Shown: positions 1 to 7,612 of the stretch, piece after piece
Position numbering within the stretch: the stretch's first letter is position 1
Layout of the letters: each line of letters opens with the position of its first letter
Source: JACJXF01 sp964349045
GTDB taxonomy: Bacteria > Bacteroidota > Bacteroidia > Bacteroidales > GCA-2748055
NCBI GenBank assembly: GCA_964349045.1
Contig: CAYGFI010000067.1
Span: 1-23,668, forward strand
DNA: 23,668 bases
Direction of reading: 5' to 3'
Notes under the pieces: model-generated
The model's input: the letters and a program-made list of their open reading frames with translations, nothing else
What the model was told of the DNA's origin: nothing
Databases searched by the model: none
Position numbers and translations under genes: made by a program

Positions 1-2859
1 TCCAAGTATTGCAGCATCTACAGTTGCTTCATCAAATACAGGTAGTCCACTAAAGTCAATAAAATGAGTTAATTGGGTATTTAAAAGAAGGAAATTCCTC
101 ATTTCCTTTCCGTAATTGGCTCGCGTAAATTTGTTGGAAATTATAAACTGAAAACGTCCTTCCTTTCTTAATATATCATATCCCAGTTCTACAAAATAAG
201 TCAGTAAATCTGCAATGGAATTATAGATTCTGAATCGATTTTTCAGAAATGGTTTTATCGATGAAAATTCTTCCTGTCTTATATACGGCGGATTCCCAAT
301 CACCACATCAAACCCCACAAAATCCCCTTCATCATTCAGTACTTCAGGAAACTCAAACCTCCATTCAAAAGCATGCTCGTAAATCTTGTTGCTTGTTATT
401 TCATCAAGTTCCTTTTCAAGGGCATTTAACTCTGAAGTGATTTTGCTGACTTTTATGTTCCATTCTGCTTTTTCTTTCGGAGGAAGGCTAAATAAGCTGG
501 TTTGCGAAGTGAGGCTGGTAAGTTCACCTTTTAGTTTATTGAGTTTCAGATAGCGCTTATCATTTAAAGCCACTTCGCTTTCAAAGTCAGATTTTATCTG
601 GTCTATTAACCGGCGCATTTCGGCTTTCTGTTCTTTGTTTTCGGCGTTCCGGTATGTCATAACAGCGGCACGATAGCTGTCTATGCTCCACCTGCTTTTC
701 TGAAGCGCTTTTTTAATATCGGCATCAAGTGGGTAGCGGGAAATAAGAGAGTTGCCGCATTTTATGTTGATGTCGATGTTGGGGAGGGTCTCTAACACCC
801 CCCGGCCTCCCTCGAGGGGGGTCACACCCCCGGCCCCTCTCAAGAGGGGAGTGTTCACGTCGGAAGGAGGTTCGGGTTTGTAATAAGCATTTTTGAGTAA
901 TTCAATCCAGAGACGGAGCCGACAGATTTTAACAGAATTCTGGTTAATATCTACTCCGAATAAACAGTTTTCAATAATGGTCTGCTTTTCGTGAAACAAA
1001 GTTTCCTGGATTCTCTGGCTCTCCGGATTTTTAGGATGGTATTCAAAAAATTCTCCGTCTTCATCAGTAATAACAAGCTCATCATTGATTACTTCAATAT
1101 TGTAATCTCTCAGAATTTTTCCTTTCCTGTCGGTAAGAATCTTTAATTCTGATTTTATCGCAATGATTTCATTTAATGCAGAAACCAGAAAATGGCCTGA
1201 ACCTACTGCCGGATCGCAGATTTTTAAACTGTTTATCAGTGAATTTGCTTCTGCTTTATCTTCAATTTTATTGTAAACATCATCAATGGTCTCGCATTTC
1301 AGACCTTTAGCATCATTGAATTTCTGTACAACTGCCCTCCTGATCGTCTCTTTACACATGTACATGGTAATGAAACCAGGTGTAAAATAAGAACCATCTT
1401 TATAGCCATTAATCTTTTCGAAAATAAGTCCCAATACCGAAGCATTGATAAGTGTTTTATTCTCTTCAGAGATTTCTTCCTTTCCTTCGCTTGAGAAATC
1501 ATAAGAGTCAAGGAATTTTAATAAATAATGTAAGGTTTTTTCTTCCCCTCTTACCTTATTCCCGGAATTATCCTTTAAAACTGAACTACTGATAATTGGG
1601 ATTGTTGAATTATCATCCAGATTACTGATACGGATAGTTTTATGCTCAAGCTCACTTGGTTCAAACAAAGAACTGTTCAGATATGGAACATTCCCGAATA
1701 CTTGTTTTATTTGTTCATTCCTGTCCTTTTCTTTTACTGCCAGCACATGAAAAAATAATTTATTCAAAGCATCGTAATCCTGGATTAAACCGGAATACAG
1801 GAATTTAAATTTCTCGTCACCCTGATGATACCGGATCAATTGTCCTTCGAGTAATTTCAGGAATAATATCCTGTTAAGCCATGTAATACATAATTCAAGA
1901 GCGACTGAATATAATTGTTCATCTATATTTTCACCATACTCTGATCGTTTTGGAAGCTGGCTGAGGCTGTCTTCATATTTAAGGATATCCATTGTATTCT
2001 CAAGCAATGAGCCAGCATTCCTTGTTTTTTCCTTCTTCCTTCCGATTACTTTTTTGCTTCCTTCTTTTGTTTCCTCAAGCCCTATTATATGCAGCAATTC
2101 ATTATAGAACTTGCGATCCAGTGTATTGCTGTCGTTTGAAAAAGGCAATTTCAAGAGATGTTCAGGAGAGAAAATTTTATATAAACCAATTAGTTTATTA
2201 TCGTCTTTCCTGTCAGAATTGTTAATGATTTCCCTGAAATCAGCAATATTAAAATGGGTGAATTGAATCTGTTTATCAAGGCTTTCAAGGAATGGCCTTG
2301 CTATTTCGTTGTAAAAGAAGTCAGTTTTAGTACCAGATAAAGTTTTTTCCTCAAATTGCTCAAAATCTTTTACCAGCTTCTTGTTGGAGGCAAAAAGTTT
2401 TTCAAATTCCTGAGCATTGAAAATAAACCATTCATTAAGGTTTGTAGCAATAAGATGTTTTATTTCCAGGTTCTTTCCGGTGATTCTTTCTCTCAGATAA
2501 TAAAGGATCAGCTCATGAACTGCTTTCGCATTCAGATCTTCCTTTGAAGGCATTTCAGATTTACTGCCTGGTCTTTTAGTCTCGATAATTACACCAACCG
2601 GGCTTTTACTGTTTTTCCCTATATGAATTACAAGGTCTGTCCTTCCTTTGGTATTAATGTAATGATCCGGATCGTACCAGGTTTTATTCAGAAAAGTGGC
2701 AATAATGTTTTTGTGGTGCTCTTCGGATTCTGTTGAGTTGCTATGATTTAAAAGTTCGGAAATATTGATTTTAAAAAGCTCAATTCCAGAACGAATGGGC
2801 TTTACTTTTAGAAAAGCTTTATTCAGGGATTTGCGGACTGTAAGGATTTCAGAAAACAT
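1..2859 (-). CDS. Type IIG-like restriction-modification enzyme (Eco57I-type methylase), 3' end cut by window
   Basis: Reading from the ATG at 2857-2859 gives 953 codons with no stop, so the C-terminus lies left of the window. Residues about 74-95 (TDLVIHIG then VGVIIETKRP; D75, E93, K95) fit a PD-(D/E)xK nuclease site. The N6-adenine methylase core has motif I DPAVGSGHF at 549-557 and catalytic motif IV NPPY at 856-859. Nuclease and methylase on one chain suggest a Type IIG enzyme that cuts and methylates using S-adenosylmethionine; the target-recognition domain would be the missing C-terminal part. Residues about 669-689 are encoded by a palindromic DNA repeat (separate entry). No specificity subunit or separate nuclease gene is visible. 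The alternative is a BREX PglX-like methylase, less likely given the N-terminal nuclease motif. The sequence context around motif I is typical of large Bacteroidota enzymes of this class. Confidence 0.85.
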   Translation of the reverse strand, partial: MFSEILTVRKSLNKAFLKVKPIRSGIELFKINISELLNHSNSTESEEHHKNIIATFLNKTWYDPDHYINTKGRTDLVIHIGKNSKSPVGVIIETKRPGSKSEMPSKEDLNAKAVHELILYYLRERITGKNLEIKHLIATNLNEWFIFNAQEFEKLFASNKKLVKDFEQFEEKTLSGTKTDFFYNEIARPFLESLDKQIQFTHFNIADFREIINNSDRKDDNKLIGLYKIFSPEHLLKLPFSNDSNTLDRKFYNELLHIIGLEETKEGSKKVIGRKKEKTRNAGSLLENTMDILKYEDSLSQLPKRSEYGENIDEQLYSVALELCITWLNRILFLKLLEGQLIRYHQGDEKFKFLYSGLIQDYDALNKLFFHVLAVKEKDRNEQIKQVFGNVPYLNSSLFEPSELEHKTIRISNLDDNSTIPIISSSVLKDNSGNKVRGEEKTLHYLLKFLDSYDFSSEGKEEISEENKTLINASVLGLIFEKINGYKDGSYFTPGFITMYMCKETIRRAVVQKFNDAKGLKCETIDDVYNKIEDKAEANSLINSLKICDPAVGSGHFLVSALNEIIAIKSELKILTDRKGKILRDYNIEVINDELVITDEDGEFFEYHPKNPESQRIQETLFHEKQTIIENCLFGVDINQNSVKICRLRLWIELLKNAYYKPEPPSDVNTPLLRGAGGVTPLEGGRGVLETLPNIDINIKCGNSLISRYPLDADIKKALQKSRWSIDSYRAAVMTYRNAENKEQKAEMRRLIDQIKSDFESEVALNDKRYLKLNKLKGELTSLTSQTSLFSLPPKEKAEWNIKVSKITSELNALEKELDEITSNKIYEHAFEWRFEFPEVLNDEGDFVGFDVVIGNPPYIRQEEFSSIKPFLKNRFRIYNSIADLLTYFVELGYDILRKEGRFQFIISNKFTRANYGKEMRNFLLLNTQLTHFIDFSGLPVFDEATVDAAILG
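796..850. repeat. GC-rich palindromic repeat pair inserted in frame within the restriction-modification gene
   Basis: Two similar units lie in tandem, about 796-822 and 825-850. Both begin CACCCCCCGGCC or CACCCCCGGCC, and each then forms a hairpin: CCCTCGAGGG in the first, CCCCTCT-CA-AGAGGGG in the second. The tract is far richer in G and C than the surrounding gene. In the gene's frame it encodes two related decapeptide-like units, TPLLRGAGGV (670-679) and TPLEGGRGV (680-688), between KNAYYKPEPPSDVN and ETLPNIDINIKCGNS. From memory, homologues run almost directly from the first flank to the second. The frame is kept and no stop is introduced, so the element appears to be a tolerated small insertion. 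Confidence 0.8.
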
Positions 2860-2878
2860 TTTTGAATTTTATGATATT

Positions 2879-2909
2879 TAAAAGTACTTAATTGAATTGA
2901 ATTTGCCAA
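2879..2909 (-). promoter_or_regulatory. Possible promoter of the restriction-modification gene
   Basis: On the minus strand, TACTTTTA (2886-2879) matches the Bacteroidota -7 consensus TAnnTTTG at all fixed positions but the last. A TTG (2909-2907) stands 20 bp upstream as a candidate -33 element. The start codon lies about 20 bp downstream of the -7 box. The region is AT-rich, so chance matches are possible. Confidence 0.35.
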
Positions 2910-3064
2910 TACCATTTGCACTATGAAACAGAACGGATGTAAAAATTTTTGACAGAGTGCAAAATCCGGAAGTCATGACCCTGTATTGCAGGCAACTAAA
3001 TGAACCTCGTGAGGAAAAGGAAACACAAACTGAAGCCTGATATCCAACGAATATAAGGGAGAGG

Positions 3065-3211
3065 ATTGAAAAAGGGGGGTCAACTATTGAAAAGAACGGC
3101 CAGAAAATTGAAAAAGGGAGGGCAAGTATTGAAAGGAACGGCCAGAAAATTGAAAGGAGGGGTTCAACTATTAAAAGGAACGGCCAGAAAATTGAAAGGA
3201 GGGGGTCAACT
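3065..3211. repeat. 42-bp tandem repeat array (3.5 units), built of two alternating 21-bp halves
   Basis: Seven consecutive 21-bp blocks start at 3065 and each begins ATTGAAA or ATTAAAA. They alternate between an A type (ATTGAAAGGAGGGGGTCAACT-like) and a B type (ATTGAAAGGAACGGCCAGAAA-like) in the order ABABABA. Copies differ by only a few substitutions and have no length changes. All frames through the array are open because the unit contains no stop. In one plus-strand frame it reads as heptads of the type IE(K/R)xGxx, but that frame has no ATG and runs only from the stop at 3038-3040 to the TAA at 3233-3235. It is more likely a minisatellite or a decayed coding repeat than a gene. Confidence 0.85.
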
Positions 3212-3319
3212 AATTGCAATCATAGCAATTAATTCTTATGGACGTTTTTGAATCTCAAAGGTAAGGATGTTATAATTCAAAAAACTCAGTTGAAAAGAAA
3301 AAAATAAACGCCGTAAATA

Positions 3320-3350
3320 TTTGCTAATCCATTTAACTTTCATATTTTTG
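3320..3350 (+). promoter_or_regulatory. Bacteroidota-type promoter of rplU-rpmA
   Basis: TTTG at 3320-3323 and TATTTTTG at 3343-3350 are separated by 19 bp and match the consensus -33 TTTG and -7 TAnnTTTG fully. The expected transcription start is about 3355, giving a leader of roughly 30 nt before the rplU start codon. Confidence 0.75.
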
Positions 3351-3387
3351 CACTCCAATTTCATGAATATAAGTAAACCACGTAATA

Positions 3388-4023
3388 ATGTACGCAATAG
3401 TTGATATCGCAGGACAGCAGTTTAAGGTAAAGAAAGACCAGAAGATATTTGTCCACAGGCTTGATGCTGAACCGGGTAACCAGGTTGACTTCGATAGAGT
3501 ACTTCTGATTGATAACGATAAAAGTGTCAGCGTTGGAGCTCCTGTTATCGAGGGCGCAATGGTTTCTGCAAAGATACTTGAGCATCTGAAAGGCGATAAA
3601 GTAATCGTTTTCAAGAAGAAAAGAAGAAAAGGTTACAGGGTTAAAAACGGTCACAGGCAATATTTGACCCAGATCCTCATTGAGGAAATTGTTGAAACCG
3701 GCGCTAAACCAAAAGCTGTTGCTAAAGCAGTTGCAAAACCTGTTGTTGAAAAGAAAGCGGAAGCCAAAGTAACTGAAGAAGTTAAGCCTAAAGTGGCTGA
3801 AAAGAAAACTGTTGAAAAGGCTGTTGATGTACCCGAAACAAAAGCAGTAGTGAAACCTGCAGCAGTGAAAAAAGCTCCCGTAGCTAAAAAACCTGTTGCT
3901 AAAAAAGCTACTGCAGCAACGAAAACCGAAGCAAAGAAACCTGTTGCAAAGAAACCTGCAGCAAAGAAACCGGCAACAAAGAAACCTGCTGCTCCTAAGA
4001 AAGCTGCCGGAACAAAAAAATAA
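3388..4023 (+). CDS. rplU: 50S ribosomal protein L21 with a long basic C-terminal tail
   Basis: Component of the large ribosomal subunit that binds 23S rRNA. Residues 1-102 carry the L21 fold: the N-terminus MYAIVDIAGQQFKVKKDQ, the central DRVLLIDND and VGAPVIEGA segments, and the basic KKKRRKGYRVKNGHRQ stretch near 77-91. Standard bacterial L21 is about 100 residues; this protein is 211. The extra part (about 103-211) is almost only Lys, Ala, Pro, Val, Glu and Thr, ending in repeats of the KKPAAKKPA type, like histone H1 tails. Such extensions are known on some Bacteroidota L21 proteins. No Shine-Dalgarno is seen before the ATG. It is followed after 29 bp by rpmA, the usual L21-L27 pair. Confidence 0.97.
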   Translation: MYAIVDIAGQQFKVKKDQKIFVHRLDAEPGNQVDFDRVLLIDNDKSVSVGAPVIEGAMVSAKILEHLKGDKVIVFKKKRRKGYRVKNGHRQYLTQILIEEIVETGAKPKAVAKAVAKPVVEKKAEAKVTEEVKPKVAEKKTVEKAVDVPETKAVVKPAAVKKAPVAKKPVAKKATAATKTEAKKPVAKKPAAKKPATKKPAAPKKAAGTKK

Positions 4024-4052
4024 TAACTGAATAAAAAATAAAGCGAATAGTT

Positions 4053-4313
4053 ATGGCACACAAAAAAGGAGCCGGAAGTTCACGAAACGGTCGCGAATCA
4101 GAAAGTAAACGATTGGGAGTTAAATTATATGGCGGTCAGGTTGCTACCGCCGGTAACATCATCGTTCGCCAGAGAGGGACCGTGCACCAGGCTGGCAAAA
4201 ACGTTGGAATTGGTAAAGATCATACTCTCTTTGCCCTTATTTCAGGAATTGTTCACTTCAAGAAAAGAAAAGACAACAAATCATTTGTTTCCGTTCTTCC
4301 TGCCGCTGAATAA
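4053..4313 (+). CDS. rpmA: 50S ribosomal protein L27
   Basis: Large-subunit protein whose N-terminus reaches the peptidyl transferase centre. The 86-residue product begins MAHKKGAGSSRNGRESESKRLG and contains the conserved QRGTVHQAGKNVGIGKDHTLFAL segment, full length for the family. It starts directly with the mature AHKKGAGS sequence and so lacks the cleavable N-terminal extension seen in some Firmicutes. It lies in an operon with rplU and is followed by an intrinsic terminator. Confidence 0.98.
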   Translation: MAHKKGAGSSRNGRESESKRLGVKLYGGQVATAGNIIVRQRGTVHQAGKNVGIGKDHTLFALISGIVHFKKRKDNKSFVSVLPAAE

Positions 4314-4334
4314 ATATCCAAATAAAATTATTTT

Positions 4335-4390
4335 AAATCTCCTTCAAACTGTTAACTTTACATGCAGTTTAAGGAGATTTTCTATTTTAT
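4335..4390 (+). terminator. Intrinsic terminator of rplU-rpmA
   Basis: AAATCTCCTTCAAACTG (4335-4351) pairs with CAGTTTAAGGAGATTT (4365-4380), giving a 16-bp stem with one bulged C and a 13-nt loop. It is followed by TCTATTTTAT. The stem is AU-rich but long. It sits 21 bp after the rpmA stop. The ATG at 4362 lies in its loop region, which argues against that codon as the serS start. Confidence 0.75.
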
Positions 4391-4400
4391 AAACTCTGAT

Positions 4401-5699
4401 ATGCTCACCCTTAATTTTATCCGTGAAAACCGGGATTTTGTTATAAGCCGGTTAAAGGTCAAAAACTTCAAAGGCAAACACATTGTTGACCTAATAATTA
4501 AACTTGACAATCAGCGTCGCATTGCACAATTGAACGCTGATTCTTCACAGGCTGAAATGAATACTCTTTCCAAAGAGACAGGAAAGCTTTTTAGCGGTAC
4601 AACAAAAGATGTTCCTCTAACTAAACGTGAATCGTTGCTAAAAGAAAATAAAAAACTTACCTCTAAGCTTAAAGTTAAAATCAAAAAGTACGAACTGAAA
4701 AAGGATGTTGCCATTACAAAACTCAATGAACAACTTGTTTTGGTTCCGAATCTCCCCCATGAATCTGTACCCCTGGGAAATTCTGCCGAAGACAACCAGT
4801 TCGTTCGCGGTAATGACATAAAAGTTACTCTCCCACCGGACGCCATGCCTCACTGGGAACTTGGCACAAAATACGATTTTCTCGATTTCGACCTTGGCAC
4901 AAAACTTACCGGTGCAGGTTTTCCTGTTTTTAAAGGGAAAGGGGCCAAACTGCAAAGAGCGCTTATCAATTTCTTCCTCGATGAGAACGTAAATGCCGGT
5001 TACCGTGAAATTCTGCCTCCCCTGATGGTAAATGAAGACTCCGGTTTTGGCACGGGTCAGCTTCCCGATAAAGAGGGACAAATGTACCATTGCCAGATTG
5101 ATAATTTCTACCTGATACCCACTGCCGAAGTCCCGGTTACCAATATTTACAGGGATGTGATCCTTGATGCTTCCGATCTTCCCTGCAAAAATACCGCTTA
5201 TACCCCATGCTTCCGCCGCGAAGCCGGTTCTTACGGAAAAGATGTCAGGGGATTGAACCGTGTCCACCAGTTCGATAAAGTTGAAATCGTTCAGATCGCT
5301 CATCCCGATAAATCTTACGAAGCTCTCGAAGAAATGGTACGTCACGTTGAGGGTCTTGTTATCAAGCTGGGTCTCCCATACCGGATCATCAAACTTTGCG
5401 GTGGCGATATGAGTTTTACTTCGGCGCTTACTTATGATTTCGAGGTGTTTGCGGCTGCCCAGGGACGCTGGCTCGAGGTAAGTTCGGTTTCAAATTTTGA
5501 ATCGTTCCAGGCAAACCGTTTAAAACTGCGTTTTAAAGACAAAGGAGACAAAAAAACCACTCTCGCTCATACCCTGAACGGATCATCACTGGCTCTGCCC
5601 CGTATCGTTGCCGCATTGCTGGAAAATAACCAGACACCGGAAGGCATTTTAGTCCCTGAGGTTCTGCGCAATTTTACCGGATTCGATTTGATAAACTGA
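4401..5699 (+). CDS. serS: Seryl-tRNA synthetase
   Basis: Charges tRNA-Ser with serine (class II aminoacyl-tRNA synthetase, cytoplasmic). The 432-residue product has an N-terminal helical tRNA-binding arm (about 1-115, rich in Lys, Glu, Asn and Gln). The core includes the TAE loop at 241-243, motif 2 CFRREAGSYGKDVRGLNRVHQF at 270-291, the EVSSVSNFESFQANR segment at 359-373, and motif 3 TLNGSSLALPRIVAALLENN at 391-410. I chose the ATG at 4401 because it gives the normal family N-terminus. An in-frame ATG at 4362 lies inside the upstream terminator hairpin and would add 13 residues without family support. The gene is followed after 11 bp by the EamA-family gene. Confidence 0.96.
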   Translation: MLTLNFIRENRDFVISRLKVKNFKGKHIVDLIIKLDNQRRIAQLNADSSQAEMNTLSKETGKLFSGTTKDVPLTKRESLLKENKKLTSKLKVKIKKYELKKDVAITKLNEQLVLVPNLPHESVPLGNSAEDNQFVRGNDIKVTLPPDAMPHWELGTKYDFLDFDLGTKLTGAGFPVFKGKGAKLQRALINFFLDENVNAGYREILPPLMVNEDSGFGTGQLPDKEGQMYHCQIDNFYLIPTAEVPVTNIYRDVILDASDLPCKNTAYTPCFRREAGSYGKDVRGLNRVHQFDKVEIVQIAHPDKSYEALEEMVRHVEGLVIKLGLPYRIIKLCGGDMSFTSALTYDFEVFAAAQGRWLEVSSVSNFESFQANRLKLRFKDKGDKKTTLAHTLNGSSLALPRIVAALLENNQTPEGILVPEVLRNFTGFDLIN

Positions 5700-5710
5700 G
5701 ATTCTGTTGA

Positions 5711-6592
5711 ATGAATAACCAGCAAAAATCCTACTTTTTCGCAGGACTTACCATTCTTTGCTGGGTAACTGTTCCAACTGCCTTTAAAATTGCTCTCCGG
5801 TACCAGGATAATTTTCAATTATTGCTTATATCGGCTTTTGTGAGTACGCTCATTTTCGGGGGAGTTCTGATTGCAAAAAGTCAATGGAAAAGTATTTTCA
5901 ACCTGTCTGCAAAAGAATATCTCTTTTCAGCAATCCTGGGTTTTCTGAATCCCTTTGCCTATTACCTGATACTCTTTAAAGCCTATTCCATTTTACCCGG
6001 TCAGGTGGCCCAGCCGTTGAATATGATCTGGCCCATTGTTCTTGTATTGATTTCCATTCCCCTTTTAAAACAAAAAATATCTTTACGCAGCATTATAGCT
6101 ATGTTCATAAGCTTTACGGGGGTTTTTTTCATTTCTTCCCAGGGAGGAAAAGGGAACTTCAGCCCGGAACAAATCCCCGGTGTTTTCCTGGCGCTTGGCA
6201 GTTCGTTAATATGGGCATTTTTCTGGATCCTGAATGTGAGAGATAAAAAAGATGAGGTACTGAAACTCTTCCTGAATTTTTTCTTTGGTCTTGTTTTTCT
6301 GCTGCTATCCATACCCATCCTGAATATAACCCTTCCATCATTACCGGAAGCGTGGTTATCAGGTGTTTATGTAGGTATTTTTGAGATGGGAATGGCATTT
6401 ATTTTCTGGATGAAAGCTCTTCAGTTAACCCAATCGATCGACAAAATAAGCAACCTGATCTACATCAGTCCGTTTTTATCCTTAATCCTTATTCATTATA
6501 TTGCAGGAGAAAAGATTTACTTAACCACACCAATTGGTTTAGTATTGGTAGTTTCAGGTATACTTTTTCAAAAAATTAAATTAAAAGGATGA
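5711..6592 (+). CDS. EamA/DMT-superfamily membrane transporter
   Basis: Predicted inner-membrane permease of 293 residues with about ten hydrophobic segments, the usual layout of the drug/metabolite transporter superfamily (two five-helix EamA repeats). Visible features are an N-terminal helix (FFAGLTILCWVTVPTAFKIA), a mid-protein helix around GVFLALGSSLIWAFFWILNV, and a Lys-rich cytoplasmic end (FQKIKLKG). The substrate cannot be read from sequence; relatives export amino acids, nucleosides or other metabolites. It starts 11 bp after serS, and its TGA overlaps the ruvC start in the ATGA arrangement, so co-transcription and translational coupling with ruvC are likely. No functional link to either neighbour is evident. 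Confidence 0.88.
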   Translation: MNNQQKSYFFAGLTILCWVTVPTAFKIALRYQDNFQLLLISAFVSTLIFGGVLIAKSQWKSIFNLSAKEYLFSAILGFLNPFAYYLILFKAYSILPGQVAQPLNMIWPIVLVLISIPLLKQKISLRSIIAMFISFTGVFFISSQGGKGNFSPEQIPGVFLALGSSLIWAFFWILNVRDKKDEVLKLFLNFFFGLVFLLLSIPILNITLPSLPEAWLSGVYVGIFEMGMAFIFWMKALQLTQSIDKISNLIYISPFLSLILIHYIAGEKIYLTTPIGLVLVVSGILFQKIKLKG

Positions 6593-7143
6593 ATTCCCCC
6601 GAAAGAATTATCCTGGGGATTGACCCGGGAACCAATATCATGGGATATGGGGTTATAGAAGCACATGGAAAGGAACCGGTGTTGCTCAGCCTGGGGATAA
6701 CTGATATGCGAAAGGAAAAAGATCCTTACAAAACTCTTCAGACTATTTTCAGCGACGTAATTAAATTAATTGACAGGTATCACCCGGATGAACTGGCGAT
6801 TGAAGCTCCGTTCTATGGAAAAAACGTCCAGAGCATGCTGAAGCTTGGAAGGGCACAGGGAGCTGCTATTGCAGCCGCGCTTTCCCGGAACATTCCAATC
6901 TTTGAGTATGCTCCCCGGAAAATAAAAATGTCCATCACAGGACAAGGAAGCGCTTCAAAAGAGCAGGTGGCTGATATTCTGGAACGAATTCTTCATTTTA
7001 AGGCCGATTCAAAAAACCTTGATGCAACAGATGGACTGGCGGCAGCCGTATGCCACTTTTTCCAGGCAAAACCATCTGAAAACGGGAAAAGTTTTAATAG
7101 CTGGAACGATTTCCTGCGTAAGAATCCTGAAAGGTTGAAATAA
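6589..7143 (+). CDS. ruvC: Crossover junction endodeoxyribonuclease RuvC
   Basis: Resolves Holliday junctions by paired cuts, working with RuvAB in recombination repair. The 184-residue product is full length. The four acidic catalytic residues of the RNase H-like fold are present: D12 (GIDPGTNIMGYG), E72 (AIEAPFYGKN), D145 and D148 (LDATDGLAAAVCHF). The substrate-binding stretch LGRAQGAAIAAALSRNIPIFEYAPRKIK is also conserved. It overlaps the upstream transporter gene by 4 nt. ruvA and ruvB are not in the window. Confidence 0.96.
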   Translation: MNSPERIILGIDPGTNIMGYGVIEAHGKEPVLLSLGITDMRKEKDPYKTLQTIFSDVIKLIDRYHPDELAIEAPFYGKNVQSMLKLGRAQGAAIAAALSRNIPIFEYAPRKIKMSITGQGSASKEQVADILERILHFKADSKNLDATDGLAAAVCHFFQAKPSENGKSFNSWNDFLRKNPERLK

Positions 7144-7183
7144 TATTTAACTCAAGATGTTAGTGATTCAAAAAGCAGGAATT

Positions 7184-7208
7184 TCGAAAAATGACTAACG
7201 ATTTTCGA
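7184..7208. terminator. Possible shared terminator between ruvC and the HIT gene
   Basis: TCGAAAA (7184-7190) and TTTTCGA (7202-7208) form a perfect 7-bp inverted repeat with an 11-nt loop. It lies in the 66-bp gap between two convergent genes, directly beside the HIT stop codon. The stem is AT-rich and lacks a strong T-run on either side, so the call is weak. Confidence 0.3.
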
Positions 7209-7209
7209 T

Positions 7210-7602
7210 TTAAAATTGAGAAATGATCGCACTGGCCGTAGCAGCCAGGTCCTCATTGGAGAACTTTAATTTTGGATTGGCAAAATTGATATCCCCCAGC
7301 TTATTAATAGGAATCAGGTGAATATGGGCATGAGGCACTTCCAGTCCCAGAACAGCTATCCCTATTCTCTTGCAGGGCACAGCCTTTTCTATAGCGCGTG
7401 CAACTTTTTTGGCAAAAACCATCATTCCGGCTAGCAACTGATCGTCGACATCAAAAATATAATCTGTTTCTTTTTTAGGGATAACCAGGGTATGTCCCCT
7501 GGCGAGTGGATTAATGTCGAGAAATGCCAGGTAATTTTCATCCTCTGCAATTTTAAAACAGGGAATTTCACCTTTAACGATTTTAGTAAAAATAGTAGCC
7601 AT
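7210..7602 (-). CDS. HIT (histidine triad) family nucleotide hydrolase
   Basis: Small cytoplasmic protein of 130 residues in the HINT branch, whose members hydrolyse adenosine phosphoramidates and related nucleotides. The histidine triad HAHIHLIP is at 91-98, with H93 as the expected nucleophile. The N-terminus IFTKIVKGEIPCFKIAEDE and the segment LAFLDINPLARGHTLVIPK are typical. The ATG at 7600-7602 lies 10 bp after the greA stop, so the two genes are probably one transcript. The physiological substrate is unknown. Confidence 0.93.
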   Translation of the reverse strand: MATIFTKIVKGEIPCFKIAEDENYLAFLDINPLARGHTLVIPKKETDYIFDVDDQLLAGMMVFAKKVARAIEKAVPCKRIGIAVLGLEVPHAHIHLIPINKLGDINFANPKLKFSNEDLAATASAIISQF

Positions 7603-7612
7603 GAAAGTTAAT

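Larger units (their letters stand above)
2860..3387. other. Intergenic region of 528 bp between divergent genes
   Basis: I see no convincing gene here. It holds the possible restriction-modification promoter at its left end, a tandem repeat array at 3065-3211 and the rplU promoter at 3320-3350. The stretch 2910-3064 shows no clear element. An 18-codon frame starts with ATG at 3000 and stops at 3054-3056 but has no supporting signals. Confidence 0.7.

Noticed and set aside
3000..3056. An 18-codon frame starting at the ATG at 3000
   Set aside because: It is very short, has no promoter or ribosome binding site, and is composed of basic residues without a recognisable role.
3065..3211. CRISPR array or plasmid iterons for the repeat block
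   Set aside because: There are no unique spacers between units, so it is not CRISPR. No replication initiator gene or origin features are nearby, so iterons are unsupported.
2878..3251. Open frames on both strands through the 42-bp repeat (113 residues minus, 61 residues plus)
   Set aside because: The repeat unit contains no stop in any frame, so the frames are by-products. The plus frame starts with TTG and the products are low-complexity without family features.
4638..5345. A 235-codon minus-strand frame across serS
   Set aside because: It is antisense to conserved seryl-tRNA synthetase motifs; the translation shows no domain.
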